Assembly (NCBI RefSeq): GCF_002019665.1
Contig: NZ_KV917375.1
Location: forward strand, 1,472,390 to 1,536,389
Reading direction: 5' to 3'
Length of the DNA: 64,000 nucleotides
DNA from: Sutcliffiella halmapala
GTDB taxonomy: Bacteria; Bacillota; Bacilli; Bacillales; Bacillaceae_I
Part shown: piece by piece, positions 1-8,322 of the stretch
How the letters are laid out: each line of letters opens with the position of its first letter
How positions within the stretch are numbered: position 1 is the first letter of the stretch
The notes under the pieces: generated by a model
Seen by the model: only the letters and a program-made list of their open reading frames with translations
What the model was told of the DNA's origin: nothing
Databases searched by the model: none
Program-made: the position numbers and the translations under genes

Positions 1-368
1 TGCGTAGACATGAATTTTTTGAGCGTGATGGCGATGATGTTTATTGTGAAATGCCAATTACCTTTGCACAAGCAGCTCTTGGGGATGAAGTGGAAGTACC
101 GACCCTTCAAGGAAAAGTTAAACTAAAAGTTCCAGCTGGTACACAAACAGGCACCAATTTCCGTTTAAAAGGGAAAGGGATTGCTAATGTTCGTGGGTAC
201 GGTCAAGGGGATCAACATATAAAAATTCAAGTAGTCACTCCTACGAAGCTTACAGAGAAGCAAAAGCAATTAATGCGTGAGTTTGCTGAAATTAGTGGTC
301 AAACACCAGATGAAAACGAAGATGGTTTTTTTGCGAAAGTAAAACGCGTGCTTAAGGGAGAAAATTAA
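1..368 (+). CDS. dnaJ: Chaperone DnaJ, C-terminal part (5' end outside window)
   Basis: This is the C-terminal substrate-binding portion of the DnaJ (Hsp40) co-chaperone, which delivers clients to DnaK and stimulates its ATPase in the cytoplasm. The frame is open from base 3 to the stop at 366-368. The in-frame ATG at 51 is internal, because the residues before it ([10 protein letters not shown], then VYCEMP) already belong to the family. [16 protein letters not shown] and the RLKGKG segment followed by VRGYGQGD are typical of DnaJ C-terminal domain II. The J domain and zinc fingers are missing only because the window starts inside the gene. prmA starts 24 bp downstream, as in the Bacillus hrcA-grpE-dnaK-dnaJ-prmA cluster. 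Confidence 0.95.
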   Translation, partial: RRHEFFERDGDDVYCEMPITFAQAALGDEVEVPTLQGKVKLKVPAGTQTGTNFRLKGKGIANVRGYGQGDQHIKIQVVTPTKLTEKQKQLMREFAEISGQTPDENEDGFFAKVKRVLKGEN

Positions 369-392
369 AGAAGTCGGATTGGAGTTGGTATT

Positions 393-1334
393 ATGAAATG
401 GTCAGAAATTAGTATTCATACGACAAATGAAGCGGTTGAACCTATTTCACATATTCTTCACGAGGCAGGTGCTAGTGGAGTCGTGATTGAGGATCCATTT
501 GATCTCACGAAGGAAAGAGAAGATAGATTCGGGGAAATATACCAACTCAATCCTGACGATTATCCAGAAGAAGGCGTTATTATGAAAGCCTATCTGCCAG
601 TAAATAGCTTCTTAGGTGAAACGGTCGAGGGTATTAAAGAAGCGATTAATAATCTTTTACTATTTGATATTGACTTAGGGTTAAACAATATTTCTATCAG
701 CGAAGTAAATGAGGAAGAATGGGCGACTGCTTGGAAAAAGTATTATAACCCAGTGAAAATTTCTGAGAGATTTACAATTGTTCCAACATGGGAAACATAT
801 GAACCAGTTAGTTCAGATGAAAAAATTATCGAGCTTGACCCTGGAATGGCGTTTGGAACAGGAACGCATCCAACTACAGTACTTTGTATTCAGGCCATTG
901 AAAGAACTGTCAAGCCAGCTGACAAGGTAATAGACGTTGGAACTGGATCAGGCGTATTGAGTATCGCGGCAGCAATGCTCGATGCAAAGGAAGTTTTAGC
1001 GTTAGATTTAGATGAAGTGGCAGTAGAATCTGCTAAGTTGAATATTAAGCTAAATAAAGTACATCCTTCTGTAACAGTAAAACAAAACAATCTATTAAAT
1101 AATGTGGATGGACCTGTCAATGTTGTGGTCGCCAATATTTTAGCAGAGGTTATTGTACGCTTCACAGATGATGTATATCGTGTTTTAGAAAACGGCGGGA
1201 CGTTTATCTCTTCTGGGATCATCAGTATGAAAAAGCAAGAAGTAAAAGATGCCCTTATTAAATCGGGTTTCAAAATTGAAGAAACGATGATGATGGAAGA
1301 TTGGGTTGCGTTTATTGCTAAAAAAGAACTATAA
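393..1334 (+). CDS. prmA: Ribosomal protein L11 methyltransferase
   Basis: PrmA is a SAM-dependent methyltransferase that trimethylates ribosomal protein L11. The 313-residue length is normal. An N-terminal L11-recognition domain (about 1-110) precedes a Rossmann-type domain with the [14 protein letters not shown] segment (about 149-162), the SAM-binding motif DVGTGSG (about 181-187) and NILAEV further on. The ATG at 393 is preceded by a GGAG-like stretch. It sits between dnaJ and rsmE with short gaps and probably shares their transcript, so two translation-apparatus methylases follow the chaperone gene directly. Confidence 0.95.
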   Translation: MKWSEISIHTTNEAVEPISHILHEAGASGVVIEDPFDLTKEREDRFGEIYQLNPDDYPEEGVIMKAYLPVNSFLGETVEGIKEAINNLLLFDIDLGLNNISISEVNEEEWATAWKKYYNPVKISERFTIVPTWETYEPVSSDEKIIELDPGMAFGTGTHPTTVLCIQAIERTVKPADKVIDVGTGSGVLSIAAAMLDAKEVLALDLDEVAVESAKLNIKLNKVHPSVTVKQNNLLNNVDGPVNVVVANILAEVIVRFTDDVYRVLENGGTFISSGIISMKKQEVKDALIKSGFKIEETMMMEDWVAFIAKKEL

Positions 1335-1343
1335 GAGAGCGTG

Positions 1344-2102
1344 ATGGTCGTGCAGCGTTATTTTATCCATTCCAATCAAATAAACGATTCTACAATAACA
1401 ATTACCGGTGAAGATGTTCATCATATTGTAAGAGTTATGCGTATGAGCGTCGATGATCAACTATTATGTAGCTGTTCTGAAACTAGACAAACAGCGCGAT
1501 GTCAAATTGCTGAAATTACCAATGATATGGTAGTAACACATATTGTAGAATGGATAAAGGCTGAGACTGAAATGCCAGTCCGTGTTACGATTGCGAACGG
1601 GCTGCCTAAAGGGGATAAATTGGAGCTAGTGATTCAAAAGGGAACGGAACTTGGAGCTGAAATGTTTATCCCTTTTAATGCTGGCCGTTCTATAGTGAAA
1701 TGGGATGAAAAAAAGGGCAAGAAGAAAGTGGAAAGATGGAACAAGATTGCCAAAGAAGCGGCAGAGCAATCCCATCGGTCTTTCATTCCAGAAGTCTTAG
1801 CACCAATGTCTTTCACGGAGCTTATAAAAGCTAGTGAGAAGTATGAATATAAACTTGTTGCATATGAAGAAAGTGCAAGAGATGGAGAGCGTTCTGCTTT
1901 TGCATCTACCCTTCAAAATATGAAAGCAAATGACTCTATTTTTGTGATCTTTGGACCTGAAGGTGGATTAACAGATAAAGAAATAGAAAAGCTTACTCAA
2001 CATGGATTTGTATGTTGTGCTTTAGGCCCAAGAATTTTAAGAACGGAAACAGCGCCGTTATATGCACTAAGCGCTATTTCTTATCATTTTGAATTAATGT
2101 GA
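1344..2102 (+). CDS. rsmE: 16S rRNA (uracil-1498-N3)-methyltransferase
   Basis: RsmE is a SPOUT-class SAM methyltransferase that modifies U1498 of 16S rRNA in the assembled 30S subunit. The N-terminal PUA-like part begins with QRYFI. The C-terminal knot region shows GPEGGL (about residue 195-200 of the frame) and LGPRILRTETAP, which together form the SAM site of the family. The start is uncertain: GTG at 1341, ATG at 1344 and GTG at 1350 are all in frame behind a weak AAGAGAG. I chose the ATG. It lies 9 bp after prmA and ends just before the mtaB ribosome-binding site, so the genes are probably co-transcribed. Confidence 0.93.
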   Translation: MVVQRYFIHSNQINDSTITITGEDVHHIVRVMRMSVDDQLLCSCSETRQTARCQIAEITNDMVVTHIVEWIKAETEMPVRVTIANGLPKGDKLELVIQKGTELGAEMFIPFNAGRSIVKWDEKKGKKKVERWNKIAKEAAEQSHRSFIPEVLAPMSFTELIKASEKYEYKLVAYEESARDGERSAFASTLQNMKANDSIFVIFGPEGGLTDKEIEKLTQHGFVCCALGPRILRTETAPLYALSAISYHFELM

Positions 2103-2112
2103 GGTGAAAACC

Positions 2113-3477
2113 ATGCCAACTGTTGCCTTTCACACACTTGGATGTAAAGTAAATCATTATGAAACAGAAGCAATCTGGCAACTGTTCAAAGAAAGTGATT
2201 ACGAAAGAACGGAATTTGAAGGAACTTCAGATGTGTATGTCATTAATACCTGTACGGTTACGAATACAGGGGATAAAAAAAGTCGCCAAGTTATTCGCCG
2301 TGCAATAAGAAAGAATCCTGATGCAGTAATCTGTGTAACAGGCTGCTATGCACAAACGTCTCCAGCAGAAATCATGGCCATTCCTGGCGTGGATATCGTT
2401 GTAGGAACACAAGATCGTGTGAAAATGCTCGAATATATTGAGCAGTTCAAAAAAGAACGTCAGCCTATCAATGCTGTAGGAAATATCATGAAAGCTCGCG
2501 TTTACGAAGAGCTAGACGTACCAGCATTTACAGATCGTACGCGTGCTTCTCTGAAAATTCAAGAGGGCTGTAACAACTTCTGTACGTTCTGCATTATCCC
2601 TTGGGCACGTGGCTTAATGCGTTCACGTGATCCGCAAGAAGTTATCACACAAGCTCAGCAATTAGTAGACGCAGGATATAAAGAGATTGTCTTAACTGGA
2701 ATCCATACCGGTGGTTACGGTGAGGATATGAAAGATTATAATTTTGCGATGTTGCTTCGTGAGCTAGATGCAAAAGTAGTCGGGTTAAAACGAATTCGTA
2801 TTTCTTCTATAGAAGCGAGTCAAATTACTGACGAAGTGATTGAAGTACTAAATAATTCAGACAAAATTGTACGTCACCTTCATATTCCGATTCAATCAGC
2901 CTCTAATACGGTCTTAAAAAGAATGCGTCGTAAATATACGATGGAGTTCTTTGCAGATCGTTTAAACCGTCTGAAAGAGGCATTACCTGGACTTGCGATC
3001 ACATCAGATGTTATCGTAGGTTTCCCAGGTGAAACAGAAGAAGAATTTATGGAGACCTACAATTTTATTAAAGAACATAAATTCTCAGAGCTTCACGTCT
3101 TTCCATATTCCAAACGCACAGGAACTCCTGCAGCAAGAATGACGGATCAAGTGGACGAAGAAGTAAAAAACGAAAGAGTACATCGTTTAATTGAACTATC
3201 CAATCAATTAGCAAAAGAATATGCTTCATTATTTGAAGACGAAGTACTAGAAGTAATACCTGAGGAACAGTATAAAGAAGAACTAAACTCTGGTTTATAT
3301 GTCGGATATACAGACAATTACTTAAAAGTAGTTTTCCCGGCAAATGAAGAAATGGTTGGAAAACTTGTCAAAGTTAAAATTACCGAGGCAGGCTATCCAT
3401 ATAATAAAGGCCAATTTGTTCGCGTTTTAGTAGACGAGGTTAGTATGAAAGAAGAAAATGTTCGATTAACATCATAA
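2113..3477 (+). CDS. mtaB: tRNA t6A37 methylthiotransferase MtaB
   Basis: MtaB (YqeV) is a radical-SAM enzyme that adds a methylthio group to t6A37 of tRNAs, giving ms2t6A. The N-terminal MTTase domain carries the cluster-binding cysteines in HTLGCKVN, INTCTVTN and CVTGCYAQ. The radical-SAM cluster motif CNNFCTFC follows, and a TRAM-like RNA-binding tail ends the protein. The frame opens at a GTG at 2104, but that codon lies inside the Shine-Dalgarno GAGGTGA (2101-2107). The ATG at 2113 is correctly spaced and gives the usual N-terminus MPTVAFHTLGCK. It is the last gene of the dnaJ-side run and is followed by a strong terminator. Confidence 0.95.
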   Translation: MPTVAFHTLGCKVNHYETEAIWQLFKESDYERTEFEGTSDVYVINTCTVTNTGDKKSRQVIRRAIRKNPDAVICVTGCYAQTSPAEIMAIPGVDIVVGTQDRVKMLEYIEQFKKERQPINAVGNIMKARVYEELDVPAFTDRTRASLKIQEGCNNFCTFCIIPWARGLMRSRDPQEVITQAQQLVDAGYKEIVLTGIHTGGYGEDMKDYNFAMLLRELDAKVVGLKRIRISSIEASQITDEVIEVLNNSDKIVRHLHIPIQSASNTVLKRMRRKYTMEFFADRLNRLKEALPGLAITSDVIVGFPGETEEEFMETYNFIKEHKFSELHVFPYSKRTGTPAARMTDQVDEEVKNERVHRLIELSNQLAKEYASLFEDEVLEVIPEEQYKEELNSGLYVGYTDNYLKVVFPANEEMVGKLVKVKITEAGYPYNKGQFVRVLVDEVSMKEENVRLTS

Positions 3478-3486
3478 TTATTATCG

Positions 3487-3529
3487 AAAAGTGATTCCAA
3501 TCTGGTACAAGCTGGAATCACTTTTTTTT
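3487..3529 (+). terminator. Rho-independent terminator after mtaB
   Basis: The 11-bp arms AAGTGATTCCA and TGGAATCACTT are perfectly complementary and enclose a 13-base loop. A run of T follows the second arm. It closes the dnaJ-prmA-rsmE-mtaB transcript before the deoC promoter. Confidence 0.9.
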
Positions 3530-3568
3530 ATTGCCTTGAAAAAGATACGGCAATACTAATCATTGTAC

Positions 3569-3597
3569 TCGCCAAAAAGTAATAAACATGTTATGAT
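3569..3597 (+). promoter_or_regulatory. Putative sigma-A promoter of deoC
   Basis: TCGCCA (3569-3574) and TATGAT (3592-3597) are separated by 17 bp, with the palindromic operator immediately downstream. The -35 box matches 4 of 6 consensus positions and the -10 box 5 of 6. The call is an inference from position and spacing. Confidence 0.5.
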
Positions 3598-3600
3598 GTT

Positions 3601-3615
3601 AGAGGTCAGACCTCT
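3601..3615. promoter_or_regulatory. 15-bp palindromic operator upstream of deoC (GntR/FadR-type core)
   Basis: AGAGGT-CAG-ACCTCT is a perfect inverted repeat placed 3 bp after the -10 box, where it would cover the transcription start. Its core GTCAGAC fits the GT-M-N-K-AC pattern known for FadR-subfamily GntR repressors. This is not the site described for the Bacillus DeoR regulator. The regulator itself is not in this window. Confidence 0.6.
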
Positions 3616-3637
3616 TATATTTGAAAGGAGCATGAAC

Positions 3638-4309
3638 ATGCATACTAACATTGGAGAACTTATTGATCATACATTATTGAAAGCGGATGCTACTAAAGAA
3701 GCAGTCGTAACACTTTGTCAAGAAGCGAAGGAATACAATTTCGCATCTGTTTGTGTAAATCCAACATGGGTAAAGACTTCTGCAGAACTACTTGAAGGTA
3801 CTAATGTGAAGGTTTGTACAGTTATTGGTTTTCCATTAGGCGCTAGCACTCCAGAAGTGAAAGCATTCGAAACGACTAATGCAATTGAAAACGGTGCCAC
3901 TGAAGTGGACATGGTTATCAACATTTCTGCTCTTAAAGATGGCGACAATGAGCTTGTAGAAAGAGATATTCGTGCAGTGGTTGATGCTGCTAAAGGAAAA
4001 GCTCTAACTAAAGTTATCATCGAAACTTGCCTTTTAACGGAAGAAGAAAAAGTAAGAGCATGTGAAATAGCTGTAAAAGCAGGAACAGACTTTGTAAAAA
4101 CTTCTACAGGATTCTCTACAGGTGGAGCAACAGTTGCTGACATCGCCCTAATGAGAAAAACAGTAGGACCTGACATTGGAGTAAAAGCTTCTGGCGGAGT
4201 TCGTGACGCACAAGGTGCAAAAGAAATGATTGAAGCTGGAGCAACAAGAATCGGAGCTAGCTCTGGTATTGCTATTGTAAATGGTTTAACAGCAGATAGC
4301 GATTATTAA
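3638..4309 (+). CDS. deoC: Deoxyribose-phosphate aldolase
   Basis: DeoC cleaves 2-deoxyribose-5-phosphate to glyceraldehyde-3-phosphate and acetaldehyde, which lets the cell use deoxynucleosides as carbon. The 223-residue class I aldolase shows VDMVIN (Asp about 91), the Schiff-base lysine in DFVKTSTGF (Lys about 154) and the second lysine in GVKASGGVR. The frame opens earlier, but AAAGGAG at 3624-3630 places the start at ATG 3638 rather than ATG 3632 or the distant in-frame codons. It is monocistronic here between mtaB and yqeW, separate from nupC and pdp, and sits behind a palindromic operator. Confidence 0.95.
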   Translation: MHTNIGELIDHTLLKADATKEAVVTLCQEAKEYNFASVCVNPTWVKTSAELLEGTNVKVCTVIGFPLGASTPEVKAFETTNAIENGATEVDMVINISALKDGDNELVERDIRAVVDAAKGKALTKVIIETCLLTEEEKVRACEIAVKAGTDFVKTSTGFSTGGATVADIALMRKTVGPDIGVKASGGVRDAQGAKEMIEAGATRIGASSGIAIVNGLTADSDY

Positions 4310-4346
4310 GATATAGATGAATAGTGCCCAGCCTATTGGGTGCTTC

Positions 4347-4396
4347 AGACTGTAGACGAAATCGATGAAAATCGAGGATGCCTACAGTCTTTTTAT
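4347..4396 (+). terminator. Hairpin terminator after deoC
   Basis: AGACTGTAG (4347-4355) pairs with CTACAGTCT (4382-4390), and an inner weaker ATCGAT/ATCGAG pairing sits in the loop. TTTTTATTTTG follows. The long, partly paired loop is unusual for a plain terminator, and the element may be one copy of a dispersed palindromic repeat. Confidence 0.7.
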
Positions 4397-4415
4397 TTTG
4401 GGTCCATTCAGGCCG

Positions 4416-5336
4416 CTACCTATGTAACTTCTCTATAAATCGAGAAAAAGGTTTTACGAAAGGAAGGGCAATAAACGAACAAACAAGATTAAAAATGACG
4501 CTTGAATGAGCAAGTTGTACATCTGCATTAGCTGCTAAGGCCTCCACAAAATTACTTAACAGAGGAATTAAAGGAAAGAAAATCAAGACTCCGAAAATAT
4601 TTAGCCAAATGTGGGCATAAGCAGTAAGTTTTGCCTCTTTGATTCCGCCAAAACTTGCCATATAAGCGGTGACACAAGTCCCTATATTCGAACCTAACAT
4701 AATAGCGATTCCTGCTGGAAGTGAGAGTAACTCATTATTTAAAAAGCTCATACTAATGCCGACCGTAGCAGAGCTTGAGTGAATCATTGCCGTTATTATA
4801 GTGCCAAGTATCACCCCAATGAAATGATGTTCATTTGTTAATAATAAAAAATCCTGAACATTGGAATAGAGAGATAACGGAAGAGCTAGTCCTTCAAATC
4901 CCTTCATTGCGACAAACAGGCACCCTAAACCAAAGATAGAAGAACCGATGCTAAACGGTAATTTTCTTTTCGAAAACAAACAGAAGAATCCGATGAGTAG
5001 TAGTGGTAGCACATAATTGGATATATCTAACGTAATTAACTCAGTAGTTAAGGTTGTGCCAATATTGCTCCCGAGCATGATTCCGATGGATTGATAGAAG
5101 GTTAAGTAGCCTGCTGCAACTAATCCAACGGTAATTACCATAACAGCTGAACTACTTTGAAGAAGTGCTGTTATTACAGCACCCACGATCATCCCTTTAA
5201 TTGGATGATCTGTAAAATGCCGTATATAATCCTTTGTTCTATTTTCAGACAGTTGCAAAAGACCTGTCCTCATGACAGTCATTCCAAATAAAAAAATCGC
5301 TAAGTAAACAGAAAATAACGTTATAATGGTAAACAA
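4416..5336 (-). CDS. yqeW: Na/phosphate cotransporter family protein, short form (YqeW-like)
   Basis: This multi-pass membrane protein belongs to the Na+/Pi cotransporter (PNaS) family. It has the two internal repeats with signature segments QSSSAVMVITVGL and HSSSATVGISM, each followed by LGSNIGT. It lacks the C-terminal PhoU-like domain found in the longer paralogue at 45349. The open frame extends back to 5462, but the reverse strand shows GAGAGGTGA five bases before a TTG at 5336. That gives a 306-residue protein starting right at the first membrane helix. It is divergent from the flavin reductase gene. Its position between mtaB and rpsU matches B. subtilis yqeW. Transport of phosphate itself is a family inference. 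Confidence 0.88.
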   Translation of the reverse strand: MFTIITLFSVYLAIFLFGMTVMRTGLLQLSENRTKDYIRHFTDHPIKGMIVGAVITALLQSSSAVMVITVGLVAAGYLTFYQSIGIMLGSNIGTTLTTELITLDISNYVLPLLLIGFFCLFSKRKLPFSIGSSIFGLGCLFVAMKGFEGLALPLSLYSNVQDFLLLTNEHHFIGVILGTIITAMIHSSSATVGISMSFLNNELLSLPAGIAIMLGSNIGTCVTAYMASFGGIKEAKLTAYAHIWLNIFGVLIFFPLIPLLSNFVEALAANADVQLAHSSVIFNLVCSFIALPFVKPFSRFIEKLHR

Positions 5337-5407
5337 GCTAATCACCTCTCTCCAAATATATGGAGGAGAGTGGACAAGAATGACAAAAATAAAAGGGGAT
5401 ATTTCGG

Positions 5408-5971
5408 ATGAGGACATGGGTATCCAACACTGTAATGCATAGTTATCCTGGAATGGTTGCATTGGTTACGACGGAATGGGCTGGTAAACAAAATATAATG
5501 GCTGCTGGCTGGCATAGTTATATATCTTATGAACCACCCATTTTCGGGGTTGCTATCGCCAAAGAAAGGTTTTCACATCAATCGATAGAACAATCCGGTG
5601 AGTTTGCAATAAATTTTGTTGCAGAAGGATATGCAGATTATATTCAATATGCTGGAACAATTAGCGGTCATAAAAGTGATAAACTGGAGCAATTAAACGC
5701 ATCCTATACAAAAGGGAAAGAAATTGGAGCACCGATCTTAGAGAATGCTTACATTGCTTACGAATGTAAAGTAATCGATCAACGAACTTATGGGGATCAC
5801 GATTGGTTTGTGGGAGAAATTGTAGGCTTCTATAAAGACGAAGCTGTTTTTCAAGATAATGGACTACCAAATTGGGAAAAACTTTCTATCCCACTTTATT
5901 TGGGGAGATCTCAGTATATGATAGCGAATAAAGAGGCAAAGGTAATTGACCTATATCAAGATAATAAATAA
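5408..5971 (+). CDS. Flavin reductase family protein, 5' end probably frameshifted
   Basis: The product is a flavin-reductase-like split-barrel protein that would bind FMN; the segment from HSYPGMVALVTTEW to SYEPPIFGVAI is typical. The 187-residue frame opens at ATG 5408 behind only a weak AGGGG. A much better Shine-Dalgarno (GGAGGAGAG, 5362-5370) precedes ATG 5380 in another frame, which stops at 5440-5442 after 20 codons. Removing one G from the GGG at 5418-5420 fuses that N-terminus (MTKIKGDISDEDM) to VSNTVMHSYPG in one frame. The intact gene was therefore probably 5380-5971. Whether the extra G is real, a sequence error or tolerated is unknown. Confidence 0.75.
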   Translation: MRTWVSNTVMHSYPGMVALVTTEWAGKQNIMAAGWHSYISYEPPIFGVAIAKERFSHQSIEQSGEFAINFVAEGYADYIQYAGTISGHKSDKLEQLNASYTKGKEIGAPILENAYIAYECKVIDQRTYGDHDWFVGEIVGFYKDEAVFQDNGLPNWEKLSIPLYLGRSQYMIANKEAKVIDLYQDNK

Positions 5972-6006
5972 AGGTCAGATTGTTTAGAAGCAATTCCTTA
6001 TAATTG

Positions 6007-6035
6007 TTGACCATCACAAATGAATATATTATAAT
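6007..6035 (+). promoter_or_regulatory. Sigma-A promoter of rpsU-yqeY
   Basis: TTGACC (6007-6012) and a perfect TATAAT (6030-6035) are separated by 17 bp. The start of transcription would lie about 85 bp before rpsU. Confidence 0.8.
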
Positions 6036-6125
6036 TGGGAAGTACATGTTCTATACATGCTTTTTTTCGTATTGAACATATTTTTCTGAAAATGTTAGTG
6101 GTTGTTCTGGAGGGAGGGAATTAGA

Positions 6126-6299
6126 ATGTCGAAAACAGTTGTTCGTAAAAACGAATCGCTTGAAGATGCTCTTCGCCGTTTCAAACGTTCAGTTTCAAAA
6201 ACTGGTACGTTGCAAGAAGCAAGAAAGCGTGAATTCTATGAAAAGCCAAGCGTAAGACGCAAGAAAAAGTCTGAAGCTGCTAGAAAGCGTAAATTTTAA
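6126..6299 (+). CDS. rpsU: 30S ribosomal protein S21
   Basis: S21 is a small, very basic protein of the 30S platform that contacts the 3' end of 16S rRNA. The 57 residues begin [19 protein letters not shown] and end in a Lys/Arg-rich tail with [14 protein letters not shown]. The open frame begins at 6102, but ATG 6126 follows a purine-rich GGAGGGAGGGAA and gives the normal N-terminus. yqeY follows after 15 bp, the usual Bacillus rpsU-yqeY pair. Confidence 0.97.
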   Translation: MSKTVVRKNESLEDALRRFKRSVSKTGTLQEARKREFYEKPSVRRKKKSEAARKRKF

Positions 6300-6314
6300 C
6301 AAGAGGGTGTAAGA

Positions 6315-6758
6315 ATGAGTCTTCTCGAGCGTTTAAATACCGATATAAAGCAAGCAATGAAGGATAAGGACAAAGAGAAGCTTTCCGTACTCAGAATGGT
6401 TAAGTCTGCGATTCAGAACGAATCCATTAAGCATGGTAGAGATTTAACTGAAGAGGAAGAACTTACCGTATTGTCTCGTGAATTAAAGCAACGTAAAGAC
6501 TCCCTCCATGAATTTGATAAAGCCGGTCGTGAAGACTTGGTTCATAAATTACAAGGTGAACTTACGATAGTCGAACATTACATGCCTGAACAGTTATCCG
6601 AAGAGGAAGTATCAGCAATTGTCCAACAGACAATTGCTGATGTGAATGCTACGTCAAAAGCTGATATGGGTAAAGTAATGGGGGCTTTAATGCCTAAAGT
6701 AAAAGGCAAAGCGGACGGTAGCCTTGTTAACAAACTTGTACAACAACATCTTTCATAA
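6315..6758 (+). CDS. yqeY: GatB/YqeY domain protein
   Basis: This 147-residue protein is a stand-alone version of the GatB C-terminal domain, which in the amidotransferase helps recognise tRNA. A role in tRNA-dependent amidation is an inference and no activity is established. The helical N-terminal half ([26 protein letters not shown]) and the C-terminal [18 protein letters not shown] segment are the family signatures. ATG 6315 follows AAGAGGGTG. It shares the rpsU promoter and ends at a strong terminator. Confidence 0.93.
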   Translation: MSLLERLNTDIKQAMKDKDKEKLSVLRMVKSAIQNESIKHGRDLTEEEELTVLSRELKQRKDSLHEFDKAGREDLVHKLQGELTIVEHYMPEQLSEEEVSAIVQQTIADVNATSKADMGKVMGALMPKVKGKADGSLVNKLVQQHLS

Positions 6759-6768
6759 AAACAGTAAA

Positions 6769-6801
6769 ATAGCACCTTACTTCTGTAAGGTGCTGTTTTT
6801 A
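6769..6801 (+). terminator. Rho-independent terminator after yqeY
   Basis: AGCACCTTAC and GTAAGGTGCT form a perfect 10-bp stem with a TTCT loop. GTTTTTA follows. Confidence 0.9.
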
Positions 6802-6881
6802 CATTTACCCTTACTATTTCACCGTTTCAACCTTACACCGCCACATGCTGTTCTATTCTTTTAAAAAAATACATAAATTTT

Positions 6882-6907
6882 TGAAACTTAATGGTTATCT
6901 GTGCGTA
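6882..6907 (+). promoter_or_regulatory. Sigma-W type ECF promoter of nfeD-floA
   Basis: TGAAAC (6882-6887), 16 bp, then CGTA (6904-6907) is an exact match to the Bacillus sigma-W consensus. In B. subtilis the yqeZ-floA-yqfB operon is a known sigma-W target, so the match is supported by the genes downstream. The start would lie about 50 bp before the nfeD ATG. Confidence 0.88.
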
Positions 6908-6965
6908 TTACTTATTAGGTACGGTGAAATATAAATATGAAGGAAAAGGTGGAGAGGAGGACAAT

Positions 6966-8300
6966 ATGAAAAAAGTTCTTCGTATAAGTTATCTTAGTAC
7001 TTTTTTGCTTGCTTTAATTTTATCGGTATTACCCATTTTGCCTTCCCAAACGGATAGTGCAGATAAGCTTGTTTACGTCATCCCTGTAGAAAATACAGTG
7101 GAAAGTGGCTTGCTTGCTTTTATTAACAGGTCGATCAATGAGGCAGAGGCTGCTGGAGCTGACTTAATCATTTATCAGCTACATACTCCAGGAGGAGCAG
7201 TGGACGCAGCTAGTGAAATATCGAAAAAAATTCAAGCAACCTCGATTCCAAGTGTCGCTTTTGTAAACACAAGAGCTTTATCTGCTGGAGCCTACTTAGC
7301 ATTATACGCGGATCAAATTTATATGACTCCTGGTGCAACTATGGGGGCTGCTGCAGTTATTACTGGAGATGGTAATGCTGCAGATCAGAAAGCGCAGTCT
7401 TACTGGTTGCAAGAGATGGAAAATGCCGCAGAATCAACTGGAAGAGATCCTAAATACGCTTTAGCGATGGCTGATACGGAAATTGATCTTCCAAAAGTAG
7501 GAGCGCCAAAGGGGACTTTACTTACACTTGGTCCAAAAGATGCGCTCGAGGTTGGCTATTCTGAGGGAACCGTGTCAAACTTAGATGAGCTTATACAAAC
7601 ATTGGGCTTTGAAGGTGCCGAGGTTGTCAGTGCTAAAGTCTCCTTTGCTGAGAATATCGCACGCTTTATTACACACCCAGTAGTCGTGCCAATTTTATTA
7701 TCCATTGGTTCTTTAGGGCTTGTACTTGAGCTTTATTCACCTGGATTTGGTATTCCGGGAGCCATGGGCATTAGTGCATTATTGTTGTTTTTCTATGGGC
7801 ATTTAGTTGCTGGATTAGCTGGGATGGAAACAATTATTCTGTTTGTCGTAGGAGTAATACTGATTGTCTTAGAGATATTTGTGCCTGGGGGGATATTAGG
7901 CGTGTTAGGGTTAGGAGCAGTAATTGTTAGTTTCTTTTTAGCTGGAGACGATATAGCTAAAACGGGTATCGCATTGTTAATTGCTATGTTAGTTACAATT
8001 GTAGCTATGGTATTATTGTTTACTGTATTCGGAAAACGAATCCGGATGTTTGACCGCATTATTTTGCGGGATTCTACGAACACAGAACAAGGATATGTTT
8101 CCAATGTGTCTCGAATCGAATTAGTTGGTCAAGTAGGGGTAACATTAACAGCATTAAGACCTTCAGGAACAGCCGTGATTAATGAAGAAAGAATCGATGT
8201 TGTAACAGAAGGTATGTTTATTGAGTCTAATAAAAAAGTTACAATTGTAAAAGCAGAAGGATCACGTATTGTCGTAAGAGAGGTCCATTCAGAAGAATAG
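6966..8300 (+). CDS. yqeZ: NfeD-family membrane serine protease homologue (YqeZ)
   Basis: This long-form NfeD protein has a ClpP-like serine protease domain outside the membrane, then several membrane helices and a C-terminal OB-fold. The 444-residue sequence starts with a signal-type hydrophobic stretch (about 5-25). It shows TPGG (about 74-77) and the nucleophile Ser in LSAGAY (about 106). Four hydrophobic segments lie around 240-370, and a soluble beta-rich tail follows. The frame extends back to 6891, but GGAGAGGAGGA precedes ATG 6966, which begins the signal segment. It is the first gene of the sigma-W operon and directly precedes floA. NfeD proteins typically pair with flotillins and act in envelope-stress responses. 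Confidence 0.92.
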   Translation: MKKVLRISYLSTFLLALILSVLPILPSQTDSADKLVYVIPVENTVESGLLAFINRSINEAEAAGADLIIYQLHTPGGAVDAASEISKKIQATSIPSVAFVNTRALSAGAYLALYADQIYMTPGATMGAAAVITGDGNAADQKAQSYWLQEMENAAESTGRDPKYALAMADTEIDLPKVGAPKGTLLTLGPKDALEVGYSEGTVSNLDELIQTLGFEGAEVVSAKVSFAENIARFITHPVVVPILLSIGSLGLVLELYSPGFGIPGAMGISALLLFFYGHLVAGLAGMETIILFVVGVILIVLEIFVPGGILGVLGLGAVIVSFFLAGDDIAKTGIALLIAMLVTIVAMVLLFTVFGKRIRMFDRIILRDSTNTEQGYVSNVSRIELVGQVGVTLTALRPSGTAVINEERIDVVTEGMFIESNKKVTIVKAEGSRIVVREVHSEE

Positions 8301-8322
8301 AATGTAAGGAGGAAATAATAGT

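Noticed and set aside
4416-5462. Longer yqeW start at 5462
   Set aside because: The extra 42 residues overlap the flavin reductase gene, carry no membrane or family signal, and lack a ribosome-binding site. TTG 5336 has one.
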